Below are positions 1 through 9,559 of a stretch of 64,000 bases of DNA, one piece after another; within the stretch, counting starts at the first letter, position 1, and each line of letters starts with the position of its first letter. The stretch covers positions 1-64,000 of the forward strand of contig NZ_JACGUT010000084.1 in the NCBI RefSeq assembly GCF_014076845.1. The letters are read 5' to 3'. This DNA is from Colwellia sp. MB3u-41. GTDB taxonomy: Bacteria > Pseudomonadota > Gammaproteobacteria > Enterobacterales > Alteromonadaceae. Below the pieces are notes generated by a model. The model did not search any database. It saw only the letters and a list, made by a program, of their open reading frames with translations, and was not told the DNA's origin. The position numbers and the translations under genes were made by a program.

Positions 1-85
1 GCACATCGTACCCATCAACACACATATAACTATCAGCACACATTTAACCATCACGCCACATATAACCATCTCGCCACATATAACC
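1..85 (-). repeat. Tandem 18-bp repeat encoding GYMWRD-type units
   Basis: Read on the minus strand, units lie at 85-68, 67-50, 49-32 and 31-14, with a partial unit at 13-1. The first two are intact GGTTATATGTGGCG(A/T)GAT. The third carries TAT to TAA, which ends the protease frame. The later units are diverged (MCAD, SYMCVD) but stay in frame. The array continues past the window edge. Confidence 0.8.
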
Positions 86-1540
86 ACTTTCAGAGGCGTA
101 ACCACCATCCCAGGTATACTCATTAGTGCCTTCAATGTAGTAGTTACCCGCTTGGTCGCGTCGAGCTGGCCCAGCATAATGCTGCTCTCCTTGAATATCC
201 ATCTCAATATCAAGCATACTATTTGCACAATCTGTTTTGGTACTATAGGCAGCTTCATAAGCATTAATCATTCCTGCCCCTTGTTGAAATATACTATAGG
301 CTAACTTTCCTTCAGATGATAACGCAGGTTGTGCTGTTGCCATTAATTTACATTTAATCATGTCCGGTGTTAATGAGGGATCTTGTTGTAATATTAACGC
401 AATAGCACCTGTTACTACTGCTGTTGCTTGCGAAGTGCCTGACATCGCAAAATGATTTTTACTAGAAAAGAAATCGTCATGCGCTTTACCTATTACTGTT
501 TCTTCTTTCATTAAGCCTAATAAACGAGAACCTGGCGCAACAATCTCTGGTTTAACAAACCCCTCAATGGTTGGCCCTGATGAAGAAAATCCGGTAAGAA
601 TATCATCAGTGATCAAGCTGGTTTTATTATTGCTCATTGCCCCAACCGTGATGATATAAGGTACATTACCAGGCACGCCGATTGTCATGGCTTCTGGCCC
701 TCTATTTCCAGCAGAAGCAACAACCACAATACCTGACTGCCATGCAACCATCACGGCTTGGTTAATTGGATCGTCCCAATACAATGATTGTGGTTCTGCA
801 CTAAATGATAAATTTAATACACGAATATTGTGAGTATCCTTATTGCTAACTACCCAGTCTAATGCTCTAATCACATCTAAATAACGACCTTTACCTTGAT
901 CATCAAATGCTTTTACACTGACAATATTGGCATTTGGTGCTATCCCTGTGTAGTTTTCTTCATCTTTTTGCCGCTCGCTGCTAGTAGCAATACTCGCCAC
1001 ATGACTACCATGGCCACTTTGATCAGATGAAGCATTATCTACCTCGTTTTTGATCGCATCAAATTGCACTAATAATCGTATATCTGAGGTGATATTTTCT
1101 GCTATATTTTTTAACTTTTTATCAATCCCCGTATCAATAAATGCAATCGTAATTCCACTGCCATTGATATTGCTGTCATGAAGGCGATCTGCTTCAACTC
1201 TTGCGGCATAATTTAAATCAGGATTTAAATCGCCAGAATCATCTCCTTTCAAATCATCATTTTCAATGGTGCGATTTTGATAGATAGCGCGAATATTAGC
1301 ATAGCCTTGTAAGGTTTTTCTTTGTTGCTTTGTAAGATTGACTCCAATAGCTTTGATGATAGGTAATGTATGAGTAATTTGGCCACCGACACGTTCAATT
1401 AAACGGGTAACTGATTGGATATCTTTCCCTTGAACGATAAAACTTTGTGTTGGCGCTTTAGCTGTCATCCACAAAACGGTTGTAAAGATAAGAGATAAAA
1501 TCCCTATTAATAATATTGCTTGTTTTCTGCTAAATGTCAT
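44..1540 (-). CDS. Secreted subtilisin-like serine protease (peptidase S8), C-terminal repeat cut by a stop
   Basis: S8 family endopeptidase of 498 residues. The catalytic triad is visible: Asp in FIDTGID (about residue 136), His in SGHGSHVAS (about 177) and Ser in MSGTSQA (about 370). The N-terminus has a hydrophobic signal or anchor segment (ILLIGILSLIFTTVLW), followed by a stretch that fits an inhibitor/prodomain. The ATG at 1540 is chosen because AGGATGG lies just upstream; a longer frame to 1642 lacks such a site. The C-terminus ends in two copies of GYMWRD. The same 18-base repeat continues in frame beyond the TAA at 44-46, so the protein was probably longer. It is expected to act in the periplasm or outside the cell. 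Family assignment is firm; substrate is unknown. Confidence 0.9.
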   Translation of the reverse strand: MTFSRKQAILLIGILSLIFTTVLWMTAKAPTQSFIVQGKDIQSVTRLIERVGGQITHTLPIIKAIGVNLTKQQRKTLQGYANIRAIYQNRTIENDDLKGDDSGDLNPDLNYAARVEADRLHDSNINGSGITIAFIDTGIDKKLKNIAENITSDIRLLVQFDAIKNEVDNASSDQSGHGSHVASIATSSERQKDEENYTGIAPNANIVSVKAFDDQGKGRYLDVIRALDWVVSNKDTHNIRVLNLSFSAEPQSLYWDDPINQAVMVAWQSGIVVVASAGNRGPEAMTIGVPGNVPYIITVGAMSNNKTSLITDDILTGFSSSGPTIEGFVKPEIVAPGSRLLGLMKEETVIGKAHDDFFSSKNHFAMSGTSQATAVVTGAIALILQQDPSLTPDMIKCKLMATAQPALSSEGKLAYSIFQQGAGMINAYEAAYSTKTDCANSMLDIEMDIQGEQHYAGPARRDQAGNYYIEGTNEYTWDGGYASESGYMWRDGYMWRDG

Positions 1541-1703
1541 AAATACCATCCTAGTTACTGACCATGTTTTATTTGAGGAAATGTACCAAAGAAAATGCAC
1601 ATTACTTGTTAAAAGATTTATAAACAGCAATGATTGCGCCAATTTATTTTAAATCAATATTATCATATGGTTAAGGTTTTGCAGTAATAATACTTACAAC
1701 GTG

Positions 1704-1772
1704 GTGCGCCATAATTTAATTATAAACAAAAAAAATGGCGCACAAAAATTAAATATTCGGCGCGCCATAATT
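1704..1772. repeat. GCGCCAT inverted/direct repeat cluster
   Basis: GTGCGCCAT at 1704-1712 and ATGGCGCAC at 1735-1743 form a perfect 9-bp inverted repeat. A further copy, GCGCGCCATAATTTTAAT, follows near 1761-1778 and repeats the GCGCCATAATTT context of the first. The cluster sits between the protease start and the end of the sigma-54 regulator gene, both on the minus strand. It could be the regulator gene's terminator or a protein-binding site. It is GC-rich against a very AT-rich background. Confidence 0.5.
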
Positions 1773-1809
1773 TTAATGATTATTACTTTTTTGCTTTAAT
1801 TGATATTTG

Positions 1810-4764
1810 CTAGCTTGAGACTAACTTTCGTAACGTAGGTTCACTTACCGCCATAAGCTGGGCTGTTAAACTAACATTATCAGGGATTCTGAGTTTTATT
1901 TGACTCAGTAATTGTATCTTACTCTTTTTAATCATATCGATATCAAGTTTAATAAGTTGCGTCAGTAAAGATGTGAGTTCAGACCAATTTTTTGGACGAG
2001 GCGCTAAGCCTGCTTGCTTTTTATTTTCTGCTTTTTGTAATTTCCGACGAAAAGTACTTTCAGGGATACTAAGTAATGATGCCGCTTGGCGCGAAATATG
2101 ATTAGAAACTTGATACGCGATAAGAATCAGATCATCATTCAGCCAGCTACCTAGCGGAATTGGCACTATAGGAGTATTTTCAGTAATGGCACTTATTTGC
2201 TGCGAGAGCTGCTGCTCAAGTTGCTGCCATAGCGTATGAATTGAAATTGTATCACTCAATTGCTCTGTCATTATATTACCTTTTTCACTGCTGACTTTAA
2301 TATGAGAAGTATCCATATTTTGATCAATCATAGTATTCACATAATTATGATGAGTTTTTGGGGGATTAATGCCGTCAATATCTAACGCTAAGTTATGTGG
2401 AGATAGTATATTTCCTTCACTGAAAATTACTGCCTGCATGACTTTATGCTGTAATTCTCGTACATTTCCAGGCCAATGATAAGATAATGCCGCTGTGGCG
2501 GCTGACGGGCTCAATTGCAACTTTTCTTTATGATATTGTACACTGAACTTAGTCATAAAATGTTTGATCAAGTATAAAATATCTTGCGATCTTTCTCGCA
2601 ATGGTGGCACGTGAATCTCAACAGCATTGAGTCGATAATACAGATCGGCTCTAAATCGACCTGCACTAACCTCTTTAGCTAAATTACGATTGGTCGCGGC
2701 TATAATTCTGACATCAAGGACTTGGGTCTTACCTCCACCAATAGGGGTTATTTGCTTTTCCTGAACGAAGCGCAATAACTTACTTTGAACATCTAGTGGT
2801 ATTTCCCCGATTTCATCAAGCACTAAGGTACCGCCAATGGCATCTATAATACGCCCTAAATTCCGCTGTTCCGCACCTGTAAACGCTCCCTTTACATGAC
2901 CGAACAACTCACTTTCAATTAAAGCATCAGGAATCGCCCCACAATCTATCAACACAAAAGGTTTGTCGGCTCTTGAGCTAAGTTTATGTAACGTATGAGT
3001 GAGTAATTCTTTCCCTGTGCCTGTTTCTCCAACAATGAGTACTGTCGCATCGGTTACCGCAACTTTTTGTATTTTATTGACCAGTGCTTCCATCTGTATA
3101 GAGCAATAAACCAGATTAGAAAACTGTATTGCCGAACGTAACTCTTTTAACTCTTGCTGCAGACGTAACTGTTCAAGTTCTTGATTACGCTTAAGTGTTG
3201 TTTGTAGAAAAAGTCGCTCAAAAGCAGCACTCAACTGACTGGTTAAAGCATCTAAGAGTAAAACTTCACCAATATTAATCAATAAACTGTCTTCGGAACC
3301 ATCGACATATAAACAACCTATATAGCTACCCTGAGCAATGAATGGAAAAGCATATGCGTATAATGGTGAACTTTGATTATTTTCGTCAAATACGATTTCG
3401 ACATTGGATATTTTACTTCTACATTTATCAACTAAGGCTAGCTGTGGTTCCGTAATGCTGTGTGAAGGTAACAAATCAACTTTACTTTGTTTTTGTGCTT
3501 GCCGCCCAATAATTAAAGCGGCGTTGTCATTTGACGCCTCAAGGAAAAGGTAAATATTTTTAACAGCGAAAGTAGCTAATAGTCTTTCAATAAAATTTGT
3601 TGCCAGTACTTTCTGCTCAGTAGCCACAGAGACCATTGACATGACATCCCATAGTAACAACATATTCCGATAATCTTTACTTTCAGAGGTGGTAAAAATC
3701 CCCTGTAATTTGTCTACTTTTTCTTTACATTGGCTAACAAGCGCTTTATGCCATACTACCGATATATTTTGACCTTTAAGTTTTGCAACGTCCAGTGCTT
3801 GCTCTGCTCGTAACAGTAACGTTTGCAATGTTATATCTGTTGACATAGTATTTAAATTAAGGCTCAGGCCAAAGTTGAATGCAATTGAGCAGGTGTTATT
3901 TAAAAAGTTAGCCTGTGATAGATTTATTGTTAATTGTTCCGTATATTTTTGGCATTGTGCCAAATCGTCATTCCTCTCCGTGGCAAAAAAAGGTAACACA
4001 ACAGCAAATTGTGCTGCACCATAACGGCTTATAAGCGTATGTTCAGCAAAGCTAATTTTTAACCTATTGGCTATTTCAATAAGAATACTATCTCCAGCTT
4101 TACGTCCATATTGCTTATTGATTTGTTTAAAGTCATTAGGATTAATTAGGATAACGACAAATTTTTGTTTCCTTTTTTGTAATTTCGCTATTTGTATTTT
4201 TAACTCATTACGAGTAAATAATTGCGTTAACGGGTCTAAAAGACTTGACTGCCATTGCTGACAATACGTTGATAAGGAGCCAGCAAAAGCCAGTAGCATT
4301 TTGTATAGACTTGTTGGTAGATGATTTTCAGAAAACATATTAAGTTGTTCGTTATTTTCATAACGTAGCCCTAACCAACAATAATTTTTTATTTTAATAG
4401 GGTTTGTTTTTAGTTGTAGATCACCTGAATTTTTTAGTGATATCTCAGTGGCTTTGTTTAGGTCTATTCTAAATATTTTAAAATAATTATCGTTTTTTGG
4501 AGTTACATTAACAAAAAGTTCATTGGTCGTATTTCTCTCTGATCTTAAATTTTCCTGTACTTGAATAAACTGATGTGCATCTTGTGGGGTGGATAATGGA
4601 TAAATAGCAAGTTTGGGATTTAACTCAATAAGAATTTCACTATTTCTATGTTCAGTTAGTGCAGGCAAATAAAGTACTGCGTTTACTGTCTGGCAAAATT
4701 CTCTAATCATTTGCAAGTAGAGGTTAATTAATTCTTTAGGCTGCAATATCAACTCAAATTTCAA
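1810..4764 (-). CDS. Sigma-54-dependent regulator with degenerate GGDEF, GAF and AAA+ domains
   Basis: Enhancer-binding transcription activator of 984 residues. In order it shows: an N-terminal region of unknown type; a GGDEF-fold domain (DPLTQLFTRNEL; signature replaced by RYGAAQF near residue 250, so diguanylate cyclase activity is unlikely); a GAF-like sensor region; and a sigma-54 AAA+ domain with Walker A GETGTGKE (about 578), GAFTGA (about 628) and Walker B LVLDEIGE. A Fis-type helix-turn-helix, SRQAASLLSIPESTFRRKL, lies near 888. A second HTH-like segment (VSLTAQLMAVSEPTLRKL) ends the protein. The start is a TTG with a weak ribosome site; the first internal ATG is at 4710. There is no receiver domain, so input is presumably through GGDEF/GAF. 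Targets are unknown. Confidence 0.85.
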   Translation of the reverse strand: MKFELILQPKELINLYLQMIREFCQTVNAVLYLPALTEHRNSEILIELNPKLAIYPLSTPQDAHQFIQVQENLRSERNTTNELFVNVTPKNDNYFKIFRIDLNKATEISLKNSGDLQLKTNPIKIKNYCWLGLRYENNEQLNMFSENHLPTSLYKMLLAFAGSLSTYCQQWQSSLLDPLTQLFTRNELKIQIAKLQKRKQKFVVILINPNDFKQINKQYGRKAGDSILIEIANRLKISFAEHTLISRYGAAQFAVVLPFFATERNDDLAQCQKYTEQLTINLSQANFLNNTCSIAFNFGLSLNLNTMSTDITLQTLLLRAEQALDVAKLKGQNISVVWHKALVSQCKEKVDKLQGIFTTSESKDYRNMLLLWDVMSMVSVATEQKVLATNFIERLLATFAVKNIYLFLEASNDNAALIIGRQAQKQSKVDLLPSHSITEPQLALVDKCRSKISNVEIVFDENNQSSPLYAYAFPFIAQGSYIGCLYVDGSEDSLLINIGEVLLLDALTSQLSAAFERLFLQTTLKRNQELEQLRLQQELKELRSAIQFSNLVYCSIQMEALVNKIQKVAVTDATVLIVGETGTGKELLTHTLHKLSSRADKPFVLIDCGAIPDALIESELFGHVKGAFTGAEQRNLGRIIDAIGGTLVLDEIGEIPLDVQSKLLRFVQEKQITPIGGGKTQVLDVRIIAATNRNLAKEVSAGRFRADLYYRLNAVEIHVPPLRERSQDILYLIKHFMTKFSVQYHKEKLQLSPSAATAALSYHWPGNVRELQHKVMQAVIFSEGNILSPHNLALDIDGINPPKTHHNYVNTMIDQNMDTSHIKVSSEKGNIMTEQLSDTISIHTLWQQLEQQLSQQISAITENTPIVPIPLGSWLNDDLILIAYQVSNHISRQAASLLSIPESTFRRKLQKAENKKQAGLAPRPKNWSELTSLLTQLIKLDIDMIKKSKIQLLSQIKLRIPDNVSLTAQLMAVSEPTLRKLVSS

Positions 4765-4888
4765 CTCATTTTAATAGATTACTATCAACTCATAGCGGGT
4801 TTCTGCAGAGCAGTGAATTTATCTTAAAGGCCTTTATATAACGTTTTTTAGATAAACTACCCATTTTTCATAATAGACAATAGTATTG

Positions 4889-5092
4889 ATGGCTGAAAAT
4901 CCGAAAAAGCCCATCTGGAATATCATACCGACCGATTTGACTGAAAAGGAATTCAATGAAATTGTCTTACCTCTCCTTCATGTACCAAGCCGAGAGCCTT
5001 CACCAAATCTATCCATCATACCGTCTTTAATTGCATTCTCAACTTTATGCATACAGGATGTCAATGGAAAAAAGGTTTAGCCACATATTTTA
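4889..5092 (+). pseudogene. IS5-like transposase N-terminal fragment, frameshifted
   Basis: An open stretch from ATG 4889 reads TDLTEKEFNEIVLPLLHVPS. After a shift of frame near 5025 it continues as FNCILNFMHTGCQWKKGLA. The HTGCQWK block and the EFNEIVLPLL start resemble the N-terminal domain of IS5-type transposases. Only this N-terminal piece remains; no catalytic DDE part was found downstream. The exact family is uncertain. Confidence 0.5.
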
Positions 5093-5734
5093 GCATTGAT
5101 ATTATTTCTTTGTGCTTATCTTTATCATAAGGCAAATTAGTTTTCGTTGTATAATTATTTTTTGCAGTGGCTGCAAGTTAAACATCCGTAATTTATAAAA
5201 ATTATTTCATTAGAACTGTGTATCAGTAGCATGAAGAGATCGTCTGCATCATTGACCTAGCCTAAGTTACACTTGTTGAATGTTAACCTGTTGATATGGA
5301 ATAATAAGTTATATAAAGACCCCACATGCTAATGATATTTAACAAATGACAGTTGGCTAGATTCCGCTTCACTTTACATTTTAGCCAACAATTAAAAGCT
5401 TCTTAATGGGGCTTTGGTATGACTTTTCACGTTAAGTTAAATACACTGATCCTTGTTCATTAATTTAAGGACCTTTTATTCACTTTTTTAATTGAGTGAG
5501 TTAACGCATAGAATGAAACAAGTAATTTCGTCGTTTATCATGCCGATATTTGTGGATCACTAACTTGTTAATTAGCAGGGTCTACCTTACTCATTTCGTT
5601 GTGGCACCTGTCTTCAGTCTACGTTTTTGGTTCAATAACCATTAGGTTATTGCCGTTCCAACACCGTCGGTGATTGTGCCACACCCGATGCTTGAACCCA
5701 TGCGCTAACTCAACACTTTTTCTTATAAAATGAC
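5093..5734. other. Gene-poor region with one attC-like site
   Basis: No credible gene in about 640 bases. It holds the attC-like sequence at 5337-5423. After that comes sequence that probably includes the 3' flank of the decayed IS110 element at 5735-6885. The element boundary could not be fixed. Confidence 0.4.
5337..5423 (+). repeat. attC-like site A (degenerate integron recombination site)
   Basis: Begins with ATTTAAC, which fits the RYYYAAC core. The arms AGTTGGCTA (5351-5359) and TAGCCAAC (5382-5389) pair around a short loop, and CTTAATGGGGC follows. The arrangement matches the better-preserved site at 7353-7440 block by block (ACAAATRACAGTTG, ATTTTAGCCAAC, CTTAATGKGGC). The terminal core is damaged (GGTATGAC instead of a GTTRRRY sequence). 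No integrase is present. Confidence 0.5.
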
Positions 5735-6885
5735 TCATGTGGGCACTATTGATAGTCGAAGATTTACGTCAATTTTTGGTAGTACGACCTTTCGAGAAAT
5801 AGCCCCAATATAAGCGTTCATTTCTTTAGCAATAGCCGTGACGACATCACGGTGTTTGCCTTTTACATCAAACGATTGTATCGTCTGCATAACCTCATTT
5901 GTGCTGCCATAGCATACCAACAATTTCTTTGTTTAAGCCTTCCTGCCTAAGTCACATTTCTTTTGATACATTGACGTTTTGTTTGTACGAATGTGCACTT
6001 TTGACCAGTAGTCGTCTTGTATGGCTATTACCGCATTTGGTCATAGCCCCTAAGTGATTTTTTGCACCACTTGAATGTTCACTTGGTATCAGACCAAGGT
6101 AGCTCATTAATTTTCTGGGGTGGTCGAACCGTGATAAATCGCCTAATTGAGCAATAACGCCAGTTGCGACTAATAATCTATCCCCACGCATAACCTGTAT
6201 CGCTTTGACTACCGGATAAAACCGCCAACGCTTCATTTGATGGGTTAATTCATAATCCAACGTTTTAAATGTTTTAACCTTTCGGTAATAGTTGAAACGG
6301 CTTCTTGTAAAACACTTACCTTGGCAGGGATGAGGTCGTACTAATTCATCCCTGCCAAGGTAAGTGCTGTAATGACCAGTTATCTTTTACTTTGCTGTTG
6401 ATGTTGTTCGTAACAGCAAAGCTTTTAGTTGGTATTTTGCATCTTTTAAATCTTTGATGCTGGTTTTACGGGCGTGTGATAAATCGCGAACGGTTTCATC
6501 TTTGGGCTCAGGGACATAGATAGGGGGTAAGTCTTGAGATTTAAGTAATTTAGCGAGGTTAAGGGCATCACGCTTATCGATTTTTATTTTCTCTCCTGGT
6601 TTTTTTAGGGGAAAGCGAAGGAGCGATACCATAACAGCAATGATTAAATCTGGTCAGTAAACGGTAAATCCAATAGCGACAAGGATCTGTTTCGTAAACA
6701 AAATTAAGTGTGGCATCTGGGTATTTTGATTGTAATTGTCACGCTAGTTATTTAAAAGCGGCTTTATTACTGAATATTTTACCAAGATGTGTTGATTTAG
6801 CGCCACGCTGGTCTTGGATATATGCGACATCCGTGGATGTTTTATGGGTATCTAAGCCAATAAAAAGTATGTTGTGTTTTATTAT
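5735..6885 (-). pseudogene. Decayed IS110-family transposase (element 1)
   Basis: Conceptual translation from about 6885 gives a DEDD-type N-terminus: ILFIGLDTHKTSTDVAY, then VYETDPCRYWIYR, then IKIDKRDALNLAKLL. Downstream is the IS116/IS110/IS902 domain (VMRGDRLLVATGV and FDHPRKLMSYLGLIPSEHSS), and it ends in HRDVVTAIAKEMNAYIGAI. The frame is broken by two stops after GKIFSNKAAFK, a frameshift near 6600, loss of sequence between the two halves near 6260-6390, and more stops near 5945-5880. The first codon is ATA where an ATG would be expected. Clearly inactive. Confidence 0.8.
6313..6366. repeat. Perfect 21-bp inverted repeat inside IS110 remnant
   Basis: Arms at 6313-6333 and 6346-6366 are exact reverse complements of 21 bases, separated by a 12-base loop. 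The left arm starts CACTTACCTTGGC. It sits exactly where the N- and C-terminal halves of the IS110 transposase are interrupted. It may be the trace of a nested insertion or of a deletion event. Confidence 0.8.
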
Positions 6886-7004
6886 GCTAGCCCCTGTTTG
6901 ATAATGTTGACACATATTTTATAGCTCTGGTTTGTAAAACTAACCCACGTTCAGAGGCTCGTGCCTCTTGGGGAGTCACTGTATCTGTGTGTTTTAGGAG
7001 TAGT

Positions 7005-7274
7005 ATGCGTAAACAGGACTTTATTAAAAGGCGTAAAGAGTTTGAGGAGCGTTTCAAAAGGAATGATTGGATTTATAGTACTGTCTTTATTTTATTAATT
7101 TTCGCAAATTATTTTGTTGTTAGTGTCTGGGATTTGTTACCTGAAGATTGGGTGTGGCTTTATTTAATCATTCTCTTTGCATTTATATTTGGTAATATAA
7201 TCGTATTAACAAGTTTCATGCTCATCAAATTAAACAATCAGGGCTTAATTGTCGCTCGTGTAAAGAGCCATTAA
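7005..7274 (+). CDS. Small two-helix membrane protein, unknown function
   Basis: Protein of 89 residues. The ATG at 7005 is preceded by AGGAG, which favours it over an upstream in-frame start. The N-terminal third is highly charged (MRKQDFIKRRKEFEERFKR). Two hydrophobic segments follow (STVFILLIFANYFVVSVW and LYLIILFAFIFGNIIVLTSF), with acidic residues between them. It sits just upstream of an attC-like site and in the same direction, as a gene does in an integron cassette. No family was recognised. Confidence 0.6.
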   Translation: MRKQDFIKRRKEFEERFKRNDWIYSTVFILLIFANYFVVSVWDLLPEDWVWLYLIILFAFIFGNIIVLTSFMLIKLNNQGLIVARVKSH

Positions 7275-7276
7275 TG

Positions 7277-7443
7277 GCCTAACAAGCTTATAGCTACGAT
7301 AATTGTCTTATGTGGTGTGAGTCAGTATTTAGGTAAGCCAATACTTAATAGCCATTCAAGCAGGACAAATAACAGTTGATTATTTGCGCATTCGTCGCTT
7401 ATTTTAGCCAACTATTATTTTCCTCTTAATGTGGCGTTATAAC
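7277..7443 (+). repeat. attC-like site B with extrahelical bases
   Basis: A core-like GCCTAAC (7277-7283) follows the stop codon of the small membrane protein gene. The arms 7353-7378 and 7409-7431 pair over 22 of 23 positions. Three bases of the left arm (C7357, C7361, C7366) are left unpaired, and C7373 is mismatched. Unpaired bases on one arm are a hallmark of folded attC sites. GGCGTTAT closes the site. About 70 bases separate the 5' core from the stem, more than is usual, so the site may carry an insertion. Confidence 0.6.
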
Positions 7444-7526
7444 TCATAATTTCCCATAATTGGTGGTACGGTATGATTTATAGTTTCTAACTTACTTCCC
7501 GCCCTGAGCCTGATATCAAGTTAAAT

Positions 7527-8769
7527 TTAACCTGAAATCAATGGAGAACCCCTATATTTTAAAACCCGTAAATATAGTGAGTTATTATAAGGTTTTGCAT
7601 CTTGCCAGCACTTCTACACAATCCTAATCCATTTGAATGCTAGTGTTTGAAGAGCTGCTTGGTGAGAACTACTTCTCTCTCTTTGTTGTAGATAATACAA
7701 ATTAGCCCAGTAATATTTTAGGCGAGAATGACTTGCCCATTTTATAAATTTTTGTCGTAAAAATGTTGAGTATTGCCAGCGCCAATGAACCCAAGACTTT
7801 TAGCCACTTCTTTCTGTTATAGGCGCAATACCTGCGTATTGTTGCACTTAGTTGGCTGATTTAAACCTATCTCTCTGCTCTTCGAATGCAGCAAGTAACC
7901 GCGAGGACAAGGCAGCACCTGCGCCAGGTAAACTATTGAAAATAGGAGCGACAGGAAGTTTTTTCATTAGTTCTGTTATCGCTTTATTATACTCTTGAAT
8001 GCACTTCATTGAGTTGACAATGCGTTCAACATAGGAAACCACTAACATTGAATGACTGTCAATTATGGCTTTGTCATCCGCGAGAGGATTGGTTTTTTTT
8101 ATCAGTGACAGTCGATTATCAACAATGGCAGTGTTATGAATACCATGATCATTGAAAAACTTTGTTAAGGTAGATTTATGGGCTTTGTAGCTTGTTGAAT
8201 GGTTGGTCATCAAGTAATAAAAGCACAAAAAATATGTGTGTCTTTTTTGCAAAACCATTCATTCGCCTGAGGATAATCCTGTTTGATTGCATTAATCATC
8301 TGATTAACCACTCGTTGTTTATCATCTACTACCTTTCTCCTATGCTCCACTAAAAAAAACAGTTTACGCATGTTGATGCTTTACTGGTTTACAGGAGGAA
8401 AATGATTTGGGTAACGAAGCATAAGCTCTAATGCAAACTCAGCATCAGTGGGAGCATTTTTAGCTTTACTGGTTTTAAAAGCTGTTCGGTATTTTGCAAG
8501 TGTTGTTGGGTTTATTGGAACAATTACAAGAAAATCATATTGCTGTAGGGCATAAACGATAGGCCCTCTTCTTAACTCAACGGCAATAGGTGAACCAAAT
8601 CTTTTATGAAGCCCTTTCACCCATTTATCAATTTCATTTACTTCATGCTTAATAACAGAAACTTACGTTTACCTGTGAGTGGATCCTAAATGTAAATATC
8701 GTATTTGTCATTTGCTCAATCAATACCAACAAATACCTTGTAGTTAGTCTTACTTAAATGTGAAGTCAT
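7527..8769 (-). pseudogene. Decayed IS110-family transposase (element 2)
   Basis: A second IS110-type gene, different from the one at 5735-6885. From ATG 8769 the translation reads VFVGID, stop, ANDKYDIYI. It continues after frameshifts as GSPIAVELRRGPIVYALQQY, then LPVAPIFNSLPGAGAALSSR, then VQQYAGIAPITERSG, stop, KSWVHWRWQ, and ends near KYRGSPLISG (TAA 7527-7529). The N-terminal DEDD domain and the C-terminal IS116/IS110/IS902 domain are both recognisable. At least five in-frame stops and two or more frameshifts are visible. The upstream stretch would be where an IS110-type guide (bridge) RNA is encoded. Confidence 0.85.
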
Positions 8770-9207
8770 GCCAATCTCTTGTTTCATATATACATGTGTT
8801 CCCAAACTCTTCGAAAGCAATATAATAAGTAGTTTAAGCAAGCCCTGAGTATTCGTTTTAAAGCTAGGGCGTACCTATGACATCGAAAGTAAAGCGGTGA
8901 CCATCAAAATGATATCGTATCAATATTCGTATGAAATAGGCACATGATCTGAACACCCTAATTATAGGTTTATTCAGACCAAAAGGACTATATTCGTATA
9001 TTAGTGAACATAAACTTACCTAGTTTTGAGGACTAAATCAGGTCAGCAGTGTGCAATAGTGACGGTTAGTACTATCTCGTTCTGAAGGCGAGATCGAAGT
9101 ACAAATCTGTTATCTTTATAAATGCGCTAAGTTATTAAATGCAATTAAATCATAGCCTTAATTCCATACCAAGAGCTGACTTATAGTGTTAGCTCACAAA
9201 TTTTAGT
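8770..9207. other. Non-coding flank of IS110 element 2
   Basis: No gene recognised. It includes the 5' flank of the decayed IS110 gene and a small stem, ATCTCG/CGAGAT, near 9077-9097. The element end was not located, and any guide-RNA structure is not obvious by eye. Confidence 0.35.
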
Positions 9208-9245
9208 AACTGCTTGTTTTCGTTAATGGAAGCAAGCAGTTTTCT
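9208..9245 (+). terminator. Hairpin with perfect 9-bp stem, terminator-like
   Basis: AACTGCTTG (9208-9216) pairs with CAAGCAGTT (9233-9241), followed by a short T-rich run. No intact gene ends directly upstream, so it may be a relic or a terminator for a lost gene. 9246-9559 shows nothing else I recognise apart from the expected promoter region of the next gene. Confidence 0.5.
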
Positions 9246-9559
9246 AAAATCCTTTCATATCAATCTGTGCAATTCCAAATAATTTTATAGAGTAAGCTAC
9301 AGGGAACTTAAGGGCTTTCTATGTTCTTTAACTTACATCTCATTTTAGTCTTCGAAATATATGAATACCTATAAATAAGGTAGTAATTGAACGTGTTGAA
9401 GTAACCTGTCTTTTTTGATTCTAATGTCATTGGTTGTTGGCTTAATCTTTGTTAATCTTAATCTTATTCTTGTCCCTCAACGCTTGCTATAAATAGCAGG
9501 GAGGTTAGATTAAACACCACTAAGGTAATAGTTAACATGCCCAACGAAGCCATTTTGCG

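Noticed and set aside
6710-6901. 63-codon plus-strand frame
   Set aside because: The opposite strand carries the IS110 transposase start; this is its shadow.
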